This document shows positions 1-5,119 of a stretch of DNA of 8,626 nucleotides, in pieces. This DNA is from Alphaproteobacteria bacterium (GTDB taxonomy: Bacteria; Pseudomonadota; Alphaproteobacteria; Micavibrionales; CSBR16-224). A model generated the notes under the pieces. It saw nothing but the letters and a program-made list of their open reading frames with translations. It had not been told where the DNA came from and searched no databases. How positions within the stretch are numbered: the stretch's first letter is position 1; each line of letters opens with the position of its first letter. The translations under genes were made by a program, and so were the position numbers. Location: assembly GCA_007116755.1 (NCBI GenBank), contig SKHU01000195.1:1-8626 (forward strand). Reading direction: 5' to 3'.

Positions 1-647
1 TCAATCGCCAGCACCGAGGGCACAGTCGGCTGATTCTTTGCCCGCATTTTTTCGATTTTACCAAGATAACTTTTTAAAAGCGGATTGGTCTTTTCAACCG
101 TTTGCGCGAATTTTGCATTGTCCAGCGTATATTCATGCGCGCAATAGACATGGGTTTCATCCGGCAGCGACCGGATTTTTTTCAATGAATCCCACATCTG
201 CTCCGGCGTGCCTTCAAACATGCGTCCGCAGCCGAGCGAAAACAGGCTGTCACCGCAAAACAGCGCATTCTGTTTTTCAAACCAGTAAATCACGTGGCCG
301 GTCGTATGCCCCGGAACCTCTATCACTTTTGCAATGCAAACACCAAGCCGCACGGTATCGCCGTCTTTAACGGGAATATCGATATCGGAAATACGTGATT
401 TTTCACTGGCCGGCGCGACGATTTCGCAATCCGGGTAATGCTCTTGCAGCCTGGCGTTTCCGCCCGTATGATCTTCATGGTGATGCGTATTGAAAATACA
501 GTCGAGCTTTTTCTCTTTTGCCATCAGATAGGCAATCACCGGATCGGCCGAAGCCGGATCAACGACACCCGTCATCCCCGTCTCCTCGCAGGTGACGATA
601 TAAATATAATTGTCAGACAGGACCGGCAACTGTATAATTTCCATCAT
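1..647 (-). CDS. gloB: Hydroxyacylglutathione hydrolase (glyoxalase II), 3'-truncated by the window edge
   Basis: Metallo-beta-lactamase-fold hydrolase that splits S-D-lactoylglutathione into D-lactate and glutathione, the second step of methylglyoxal detoxification in the cytoplasm. Seen in the reverse-strand translation: the start IIQLPVLSDNYIYIV, the binuclear metal motif THHHEDHTGG, then PGHTTGH, the GDSLFSLGCGRMFEGT segment and CAHEYTLDNAKFA, all in the order known for GloB. About 214 residues are visible of a family length near 250, so roughly the last 35-40 residues lie before base 1. Three in-frame ATGs (at 656, 647 and 644) follow a stop at 659-657. None has a good Shine-Dalgarno sequence, so the start is uncertain by four codons; 647 is a compromise. 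The gene is divergent from bcp, and its first codons contain the bcp promoter. A general metallo-hydrolase of the same fold is possible, but the GloB-specific motifs make this unlikely. Confidence 0.93.
   Translation of the reverse strand, partial: MMEIIQLPVLSDNYIYIVTCEETGMTGVVDPASADPVIAYLMAKEKKLDCIFNTHHHEDHTGGNARLQEHYPDCEIVAPASEKSRISDIDIPVKDGDTVRLGVCIAKVIEVPGHTTGHVIYWFEKQNALFCGDSLFSLGCGRMFEGTPEQMWDSLKKIRSLPDETHVYCAHEYTLDNAKFAQTVEKTNPLLKSYLGKIEKMRAKNQPTVPSVLAI
610..638 (+). promoter_or_regulatory. Sigma-70-type promoter of bcp, inside the gloB 5' end
   Basis: TTGTCA at 610-615 (5 of 6 to the -35 consensus), a 17-nt spacer, then a perfect TATAAT at 633-638. Predicted transcription start is near 645, giving a leader of about 29 nt with the AAGGAG ribosome-binding site at 662-667. 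The whole promoter lies within gloB codons on the opposite strand. The prediction rests on consensus match and position only. Confidence 0.75.
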
Positions 648-673
648 AATGCCCATTTATAAAGGAGAATTTT

Positions 674-1150
674 ATGACTGTCGATACAAATGATCACGCC
701 CCGGCTTTTGATGCCCCGACCGACGGCGACGGCCGGATTTCCCTTGACGATCTGAAAGGACAGGCCTTTATCCTGTATTTCTATCCCAAAGATGACACGC
801 CCGGTTGCACAAAGGAATCCTGCGCCTTCCGCGACAATCTTCCCGCATTTGAAAAAATCGGGCTGCGCGTTATCGGCATTTCCAAAGACAGCCCTGCAAA
901 GCATGACAAATTCAAAGCCAAATACGACCTGCCGTTCACACTGATCAGTGACGAAGACGGCAGCATCTGCGAAGCTTATGGCACATGGGTCGAAAAATCC
1001 ATGTACGGGCGCAAATATATGGGCATTGACCGCGCGACCTTCCTGATTGATGCAGAGGGCAAAATCCGCAAAATCTGGCGAAAAGTCAAAGTCAAAGGCC
1101 ATGTGGAAGAGGTGCTGGCCGAAGCGCAGGGCTTAAAGCTTGCGGCCTGA
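674..1150 (+). CDS. bcp: Thioredoxin-dependent peroxiredoxin, Bcp/PrxQ family
   Basis: Cytoplasmic peroxidase reducing hydrogen peroxide and organic hydroperoxides with electrons from thioredoxin. The 158-residue protein is full length for the family. It shows the AhpC/TSA core: FYPKDDTPGCTKESCAFRDN carries the peroxidatic Cys45, with a second cysteine, Cys50, five residues on, the spacing typical of atypical 2-Cys PrxQ enzymes. Further on come VIGISKDSPAKHDKFKAKY, LPFTLISDEDG and DRATFLIDAEGKIRKIW, all in family order. The ATG is supported by AAGGAG seven bases upstream and by a near-consensus promoter. It is divergent from gloB, and its last 18 bases overlap the end of the convergent unrecognised gene. 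No OxyR-type site was recognised. Confidence 0.96.
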   Translation: MTVDTNDHAPAFDAPTDGDGRISLDDLKGQAFILYFYPKDDTPGCTKESCAFRDNLPAFEKIGLRVIGISKDSPAKHDKFKAKYDLPFTLISDEDGSICEAYGTWVEKSMYGRKYMGIDRATFLIDAEGKIRKIWRKVKVKGHVEEVLAEAQGLKLAA

Positions 1151-1891
1151 TCCGTTATCCGGTCTGCGTGCATAAGCCGCCGTCACAGAGCTTTTCCTTT
1201 CAACACCACCGTGCATCGGCGCAGTGTCAGGATTTCGCCCCATTTTTTTATCCTGTATGAAGTTCAGCGTATCGGGTGACGGCCGCCATCGAAATCCTTC
1301 CGTTTTTTCCTGCGCCTGCGCGGAGAGATTCATATAGGCGCGGGATTCAGCCGTTTTGCCGCCCGTCATATTCAGCGCGCTTTTCGTATCCGAAAACTTA
1401 TCCAGAAAAAACTGGATGTCGGACACGTTATATTCGTCATCAACACCGATAATCGCCTTTTTTTTCTGGTTGATATCCGAACGGTCTTTAAAGCGCCCCA
1501 GCAGATTTTTATTTTCCTTGATTTGAATATTTTTCAAGGACGGATTTTTATCCTTTAACGCATCCCAAAGATTATCTATTTTATCGCAATATTGCTGCAG
1601 CGTAATATTGCCGCGCGCCATTTCATTCTCCTGCACCATCACATAATCTTGTATTTCGCCGAATTTCAGATCACCGGGACGCTTATACCCGCCGAGAATT
1701 CCCGGCATACCCTGCCTGTCGGCATATTCCTGCACAGGTGATCGGGATTCCCCAAGCGGCATCGGATGATTATTATATCCGGCGAGCCTGATACAATGCG
1801 AATGTGTTTTGCCTTCAATATCGGCCGGACGCGCCTCCTGCATTGCCTGCGCAAGCGTATTTCTGACTTCCTGAACGATATTGTTTTTCAC
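1133..1891 (-). CDS. Hypothetical protein of 252 residues, family not recognised
   Basis: I do not recognise this protein. It starts with GTG at 1891-1889, preceded by a purine-rich AGGGGGCG, and has its own extended -10 promoter. The translation is hydrophilic and rich in Lys, Asp, Asn and Gln, with no signal peptide, membrane segment or repeat. The N-terminal third holds the segments THSHCIRLAGYNNHPMPLGE and GMPGILGGYKRPGDLKF, the middle is a charged helical-looking stretch (LWDALKDKNPSLKNIQIKE), and the C-terminal 50 residues are Arg/Pro/Gly-rich and probably disordered. There is one Cys in the first motif and one in the middle. One middle line (1501-1560) is only about 28% GC, well below its neighbours, which fits a lineage-specific or acquired gene. 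It stands alone between bcp, which it overlaps by 18 bases tail to tail, and the divergent rplU. A secreted effector or regulator is possible, but nothing in the sequence shows it. Confidence 0.68.
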   Translation of the reverse strand: MKNNIVQEVRNTLAQAMQEARPADIEGKTHSHCIRLAGYNNHPMPLGESRSPVQEYADRQGMPGILGGYKRPGDLKFGEIQDYVMVQENEMARGNITLQQYCDKIDNLWDALKDKNPSLKNIQIKENKNLLGRFKDRSDINQKKKAIIGVDDEYNVSDIQFFLDKFSDTKSALNMTGGKTAESRAYMNLSAQAQEKTEGFRWRPSPDTLNFIQDKKMGRNPDTAPMHGGVERKSSVTAAYARRPDNGSGRKL

Positions 1892-1931
1892 GACACGCCC
1901 CCTGCAACGCGCAAATGCATAGATATGTTAA

Positions 1932-1960
1932 ATTATACCATGAGACAGTGATCTGCGCAA
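1932..1960 (-). promoter_or_regulatory. Extended -10 promoter of the unrecognised gene
   Basis: Reading the minus strand: TTGCGC at 1960-1955 (only TTG fits the -35), a 17-nt spacer ending in TGG, then a perfect TATAAT at 1937-1932. TGG followed by TATAAT is the extended -10 form, which compensates for a weak -35. The start point would be near 1925, leaving a leader of about 34 nt before the GTG at 1891. Its existence also supports the gene being real. Confidence 0.65.
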
Positions 1961-1972
1961 ATTCGACAAAGC

Positions 1973-1987
1973 TGCATATTTTATGCA
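1973..1987. promoter_or_regulatory. 15-bp palindrome between two divergent promoters (candidate operator)
   Basis: TGCATATTTTATGCA is a perfect inverted repeat: TGCATA at 1973-1978 and TATGCA at 1982-1987 around TTT. It sits between the minus-strand -35 (1955-1960) and the plus-strand -35 of rplU (1997-2002), a typical place for a dimeric regulator. A further TGCATA half-site occurs at 1916-1921, just after the predicted start point of the minus-strand transcript. No known regulator was recognised, and AT-rich palindromes also occur by chance. Confidence 0.4.
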
Positions 1988-1996
1988 ATTTCCCGC

Positions 1997-2024
1997 TTGA
2001 CATTATGCCCTTTGCAGGTATATT
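1997..2024 (+). promoter_or_regulatory. Sigma-70-type promoter of the rplU-rpmA operon
   Basis: A perfect TTGACA at 1997-2002, a 16-nt spacer, then TATATT at 2019-2024 (5 of 6). An alternative -10 is TATTGT at 2021-2026 with an 18-nt spacer. The start point would be near 2031, giving a 5' leader of about 75 nt before the rplU ATG at 2107. I found no clear hairpin or known ribosomal-protein leader motif in that leader. Confidence 0.75.
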
Positions 2025-2106
2025 GTCCTCCTGTTTTAAGGATTCTAGGGGGTAGAGCCGTCTGCGCCCGCGTTTTATAATGAAAAAGAAAGAAACGGAA
2101 AGCACC

Positions 2107-2421
2107 ATGTTTGCAGTTTTGAAAACCGGCGGTAAACAGTACCGCGTACAAAAGAACGATGTCATCCGCGTTGAACGTCTGGACGGCGAGGAAGGCGACA
2201 AGATCAAGCTGGATGAAATCCTGATGGTCGGCGAGCCGTCCAAGGCCAAAATCGGCACGCCGCTGGTGAAAGGCGCGTCCGTCACCGCAGAGGTGATTGC
2301 CCAGACCCGCGCACCGAAAATCATCGTCTTCAAGAAAAAGCGCCGCCAGAATTACCGTCGCAAAAAAGGACATAAACAGCAGATTACGCTGTTGCGGATT
2401 ACCGATATCAAAGCGGCGTAA
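2107..2421 (+). CDS. rplU: 50S ribosomal protein L21
   Basis: Large-subunit ribosomal protein that binds 23S rRNA. The 104-residue product begins MFAVLKTGGKQYRVQ, the conserved start of the family, and ends with the basic segment IIVFKKKRRQNYRRKKGHKQ followed by ITLLRITDI, the usual C-terminal rRNA-binding part. An in-frame ATG at 2080 would add nine Lys/Glu-rich residues. It lacks a ribosome-binding site, whereas GGAAAG precedes 2107, and homologues start at MxAV, so 2107 is chosen. It is first in the operon with rpmA, 36 nt apart, behind a near-consensus promoter. Confidence 0.97.
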   Translation: MFAVLKTGGKQYRVQKNDVIRVERLDGEEGDKIKLDEILMVGEPSKAKIGTPLVKGASVTAEVIAQTRAPKIIVFKKKRRQNYRRKKGHKQQITLLRITDIKAA

Positions 2422-2457
2422 CCGGCACGTACAAGTTTTTGTTACAGGAGTAGAAAA

Positions 2458-2721
2458 ATGGCTCATAAAAAAGCAGGCAGCAGTTCCAAAAACGGTCGCG
2501 ATTCGGCCGGTCGCCGTCTTGGCGTCAAGAAATTCGGCGGCGAAGTCGTTGTTCCGGGCAACATCATCATCCGCCAGCGCGGCACGAAATACCGCCCGGA
2601 TAAAAATGTCGGCATCGGCAAGGATCACACGCTGTTCGCCCTGAAAGAGGGACGCGTAAAATTTTTGAAACGCGCCGGTGACAAGACATATGTTACGGTT
2701 GTTCCCGACGCTGCGGCGTAA
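2458..2721 (+). CDS. rpmA: 50S ribosomal protein L27
   Basis: Large-subunit protein whose N-terminal tail reaches the peptidyl-transferase centre. The 87-residue product has the hallmark MAHKKAGSSSKNGRDSAGRR, then GVKKFGGEVVVPGNIIIRQ and the RGTKYRP and GKDHTLFAL motifs. There is no N-terminal extension of the kind that is cleaved in Firmicutes. The start is supported by CAGGAG eight bases upstream. A strong intrinsic terminator follows the stop after about 25 bases. Confidence 0.98.
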   Translation: MAHKKAGSSSKNGRDSAGRRLGVKKFGGEVVVPGNIIIRQRGTKYRPDKNVGIGKDHTLFALKEGRVKFLKRAGDKTYVTVVPDAAA

Positions 2722-2745
2722 CGGCGCACCCGACCGCAAGTTTTT

Positions 2746-2774
2746 AAAAGGGGGAACACCGGTTCCCCTTTTTT
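2746..2774 (+). terminator. Rho-independent terminator between rpmA and obgE
   Basis: GGGGAAC (2751-2757) pairs perfectly with GTTCCCC (2762-2768) around the tetraloop ACCG. The stem extends outward through a G-T pair and AAAA/TTTT (2746-2750 with 2769-2773), and the transcript continues into a run of six T (2769-2774). This is a textbook intrinsic terminator for rplU-rpmA. It ends only 21 bases before the obgE ATG, so it may act as a partial terminator that lowers obgE expression. Confidence 0.87.
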
Positions 2775-2795
2775 CATGGAGCAGGTATTAAAAAA

Positions 2796-3851
2796 ATGAA
2801 ATTTCTCGATCAGGCAAAAATCTATCTGAAAAGCGGTGACGGCGGCGCAGGCTGCATGAGTTTCCGCCGCGAGAAATATATTGAATTCGGCGGGCCGGAC
2901 GGCGGCAACGGCGGCCGCGGCGGCCATATTATTTTTGAAGCCATCGGCAACGCCAATACGCTGATTGATTTTCGCTATCAGCAGCATTTCCGCGCCGAAA
3001 CGGGACATCACGGACAGGGACGCAACAAAACCGGTGCAAACGGCAAGGATCTGATTATCAAAGTGCCGGTCGGCACAGTGATTTTGTCGGAAGACAAACA
3101 GCACGTCCTCGCCGATATGACCGAGGAAGGGCAGCAGTTAATGTTGCTGAAAGGCGGTGACGGCGGTTTCGGCAATACGCATTACAAATCCTCCACCAAT
3201 CAGGCGCCGCGCAAATTCACGCCCGGATGGCCGGGACAGGAGCTTGCCGTCTGGCTGCGACTGAAACTGATTGCCGATGCAGGTCTGGTCGGGCTGCCGA
3301 ATGCCGGAAAATCGACGTTTCTCGCCGCCTGTTCGCGCGCCAAACCGAAAATTGCCGATTACCCCTTTACAACACTGACCCCCAATCTTGGCGTTGTGCA
3401 TGTGAACGACCGCGAATTTGTCATGGCGGATATTCCGGGGCTGATCGAAGGTGCGCATGAAGGCCACGGCATCGGCGACCGTTTCCTCGGCCATATCGAA
3501 CGCACACGCGTGCTGCTGCATCTGATCGATTGCACGCAGGACGACCCCGCCGCCGCCTACCGCACCATCCGCAACGAACTGGAGCTTTACGGTGCAGGGC
3601 TGGCGGAAAAACCGGAAGTGATTGCGCTGAGCAAAGCCGACGCACTTGGCGAGGAACTGGCCGAAGACCAGCGAAAAACGCTGGAAAACGACATCGGCAA
3701 ACCCGTTATGCTGATCTCCGCAATCAGCGGCGGCGGCGTGACGGAAGTGCTGCGCGCCCTCGCCCGCCATATTGACAGCGGCGCGTCCACGGGAGATCAT
3801 TTTGATGATATCGCAGAAGACAGCCTGCCCTACGACCCGCTCAATGCCTAA
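2796..3851 (+). CDS. obgE: Obg family GTPase, ribosome assembly factor
   Basis: GTPase acting in late 50S assembly and linked in other bacteria to stress response and cell cycle. The 351-residue protein has two parts. Residues 1 to about 158 are the glycine-rich Obg fold (SGDGGAGCMSFRREKYIEFG, GPDGGNGGRGGHIIFE, GGDGGFGNTHYKSSTNQAPR). The G domain follows: G1 GLPNAGKST (166-174), G2 region YPFTTLTPNLG, G3 DIPGLIEGAHEGHGIG (from 212), G4 SKAD (279-282, the Obg variant of NKxD) and G5 SAISG (from 308). There is no C-terminal OCT domain, and only a short acidic tail ending YDPLNA. The start has GGAG plus a nearer AGG upstream. The gene lies directly after a strong terminator with no room for a promoter in between, so transcription probably comes from read-through or from within rpmA. 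Confidence 0.97.
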   Translation: MKFLDQAKIYLKSGDGGAGCMSFRREKYIEFGGPDGGNGGRGGHIIFEAIGNANTLIDFRYQQHFRAETGHHGQGRNKTGANGKDLIIKVPVGTVILSEDKQHVLADMTEEGQQLMLLKGGDGGFGNTHYKSSTNQAPRKFTPGWPGQELAVWLRLKLIADAGLVGLPNAGKSTFLAACSRAKPKIADYPFTTLTPNLGVVHVNDREFVMADIPGLIEGAHEGHGIGDRFLGHIERTRVLLHLIDCTQDDPAAAYRTIRNELELYGAGLAEKPEVIALSKADALGEELAEDQRKTLENDIGKPVMLISAISGGGVTEVLRALARHIDSGASTGDHFDDIAEDSLPYDPLNA

Positions 3852-3865
3852 GACGGAAGACCGAT

Positions 3866-4681
3866 ATGCCCAAACGCCTGATTGTTTACGTTGCTTTTAT
3901 CCTTGCCGTAACGGGCGGCTTTTTATATGTTTTTGCGCCGGAAGTTTTGCCATGGCGGACAGCGCAACGTCCGTCCGCCCATGAAAGGCTTTTGCAGCGG
4001 GCTGAATCCGGCGATGCAAAAGCGCAACACCGGCTCGGCATCATGTATTATAATGGACAGGACGGCGTAGAACAAAGCTATGAGAAAGCCGCCGAATGGT
4101 ATCAAAAAGCCATAGAAACCGATCCAGATTTTCCCGATGCTTATAACAGTCTTGGTGGCTGTTATCTAGACGGTGAAGGCGTGCCGAAAAATCAAAAAAA
4201 GGCGCTGGAGCTTTATAAAAAAGCAGCAGAATTGGGTAATGCGCATGCGCCTTTCAATATAGGTTTGATTTACGAACAAGGGCTTGGCGTAGAAACTGAC
4301 AATGAGGAAGCGTTGCGATGGTATGAACTGGCTTCAGAAAGAGGACTTCCCGAAGGAAGCCATAATGCAGGACTGGCTTATATACGGGGGATAGTCGTCC
4401 CCCGTGACATTAAAAAATCACTAAAATTTCTGCGCCGGGCAGCAGAGAAAAATTTTGCCCTATCTCAGCAACAACTCGGACATATGTATCTGAACGGCGA
4501 CGGTGTCGAGAAAGATTTGATTGAAGCCGGACGCTGGTATCAAATGGCTGCTGATAATGGGTCGGAGGAAGATCAAGGTTATCTTCAAGAAAGAAGTATT
4601 GCGCGGAAAATTTTGACTTGTCTTCCTGTTTACTGGCTGCCGGTGCAGGCGATCCCAAGGCGATGCATAATGTGGCAATAG
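3866..4681 (+). CDS. Sel1-repeat protein, N-terminal part (frameshifted)
   Basis: The first 30 residues carry a hydrophobic segment (about 5-25, LIVYVAFILAVTGGFLYVF) after a short basic start: a signal anchor or uncleaved signal, placing the rest in the periplasm. About five Sel1-like repeats follow at roughly 51-88, 91-125, 127-161, 163-196 and 199-233, seen as LGxxY, GxGV and A..WY..AA patterns (for example LGHMYLNGDGVEKD, AGRWYQMAADNG). Sel1 repeats form helical solenoids that bind proteins; the partner cannot be told from sequence. From about residue 240-250 the reading loses repeat character and ends in a non-homologous tail, while the repeats resume in the frame one base back (the 4618-5070 reading). 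So this is probably the front half of one gene broken by a 1-base loss. It starts 14 bases after obgE behind a weak GGAAGA and is likely co-transcribed with it. GC falls to about 45%, below obgE. Confidence 0.78.
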   Translation: MPKRLIVYVAFILAVTGGFLYVFAPEVLPWRTAQRPSAHERLLQRAESGDAKAQHRLGIMYYNGQDGVEQSYEKAAEWYQKAIETDPDFPDAYNSLGGCYLDGEGVPKNQKKALELYKKAAELGNAHAPFNIGLIYEQGLGVETDNEEALRWYELASERGLPEGSHNAGLAYIRGIVVPRDIKKSLKFLRRAAEKNFALSQQQLGHMYLNGDGVEKDLIEAGRWYQMAADNGSEEDQGYLQERSIARKILTCLPVYWLPVQAIPRRCIMWQ

Positions 4682-5070
4682 CTTATAATAACGGGCACGG
4701 TATCAGCTTTAAGGGGAGGGTAAAATTCCCAGTCCCTCAAACTGTACGTGGCGCTCTGCCACAGGACGATAAAAAAGCCTTTGAATGGATAGCGGCTGAA
4801 GCTGGTGTACTGAAAGCACAGATACAATTAGGAGGACTGTACACTCTTGGACAAGGTGTTTCTAAAAATCTAGTCGAGGCCTATGCATGGTTTTCGGTGG
4901 CAAAAGAAACGGCTGAACGCGGTGACAAAGCATTGGTAAAAGACATTGAGATTTTAACGGCTGGAGCTTTGGGAGACTTGCCTCCGTCCGAACGGAATAT
5001 CGCCAAAAGCAAGGCTGAGGAATATATCCAAAAATACGTTCCAGAATTTCAAACCGTATATGCAGAGTAA
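4618..5070 (+). CDS. Sel1-repeat protein, C-terminal part (frameshifted continuation)
   Basis: This frame is open from 4558 and resumes the Sel1 pattern of the preceding reading: AAGAGDPKAMHNVAIAYNNG, then AFEWIAAEAGVLKAQIQLGG with LYTLGQGVSKN, then the usual end of such proteins, EAYAWFSVAKETAERG plus a charged helical tail. It has no signal peptide and no convincing ribosome-binding site before the TTG at 4618 or the ATG at 4663, so it is most likely the displaced 3' half of the upstream gene. If one base is restored near the AAAATTTT tract (4607-4614), the joined protein would be about 400 residues with seven repeats. One repeat loop is interrupted by 18 extra residues (4705-4758). The alternatives are a real, separately translated fragment or a sequencing or assembly error. 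Confidence 0.6.
   Translation: MSSCLLAAGAGDPKAMHNVAIAYNNGHGISFKGRVKFPVPQTVRGALPQDDKKAFEWIAAEAGVLKAQIQLGGLYTLGQGVSKNLVEAYAWFSVAKETAERGDKALVKDIEILTAGALGDLPPSERNIAKSKAEEYIQKYVPEFQTVYAE
4705..4758. repeat. 54-bp in-frame hairpin-bearing insertion in a Sel1 repeat
   Basis: Every other repeat in this gene runs G-x-G-V/I directly into a short polar loop and the A..W helix. Here GHGI is followed by 18 extra residues (SFKGRVKFPVPQTVRGAL) before PQDDKKAFEW. The DNA holds inverted repeats: GAGGG (4716-4720) with CCCTC (4734-4738), and GTGGC (4748-4752) with GCCAC (4758-4762), the latter flanked by CTGT (4742-4745) and ACAG (4761-4764) as an alternative pairing. The length and in-frame placement resemble intragenic palindromic elements such as those of Rickettsia. 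Family membership is unproven, and no second copy is visible in the window. Confidence 0.35.
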
Positions 5071-5119
5071 GGAGCAAAATAATGCCGCAAACCACATGGA
5101 CGATGCGCCAGATTGCTCT

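Noticed and set aside
644..1102. 152-codon ORF on the minus strand
   Set aside because: Antisense to bcp in complementary codon phase and without family motifs. It would also overlap the bcp leader and the gloB start.
2041..2045. GATTC (GANTC) site in the rplU leader as a CcrM cell-cycle signal
   Set aside because: A 5-base degenerate motif is expected every few hundred bases by chance; a single site is not evidence of regulation.
2665..2694. Candidate promoter for obgE inside rpmA (TTGAAA-N18-TATGTT)
   Set aside because: The -10 matches at only 4 of 6 positions, it lies in conserved coding sequence, and any transcript would still meet the terminator at 2746-2774.
1981..2739. 252-codon ORF on the minus strand
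   Set aside because: It is antisense to rplU and rpmA over nearly its whole length. Its translation is Phe/Ala-rich with no family resemblance, a typical shadow of GC-biased ribosomal protein genes.
3138..3800. 220-codon ORF on the minus strand
   Set aside because: Antisense to the G domain of obgE, which is intact and fully conserved; no ribosome-binding site or motif of its own.
4605..4615. Programmed -1 frameshift site in the Sel1 gene
   Set aside because: The A and T runs are not arranged as a canonical slippery heptamer in the reading frame, and no clear downstream stimulatory hairpin sits at the usual distance. Mutation or sequencing error is simpler.
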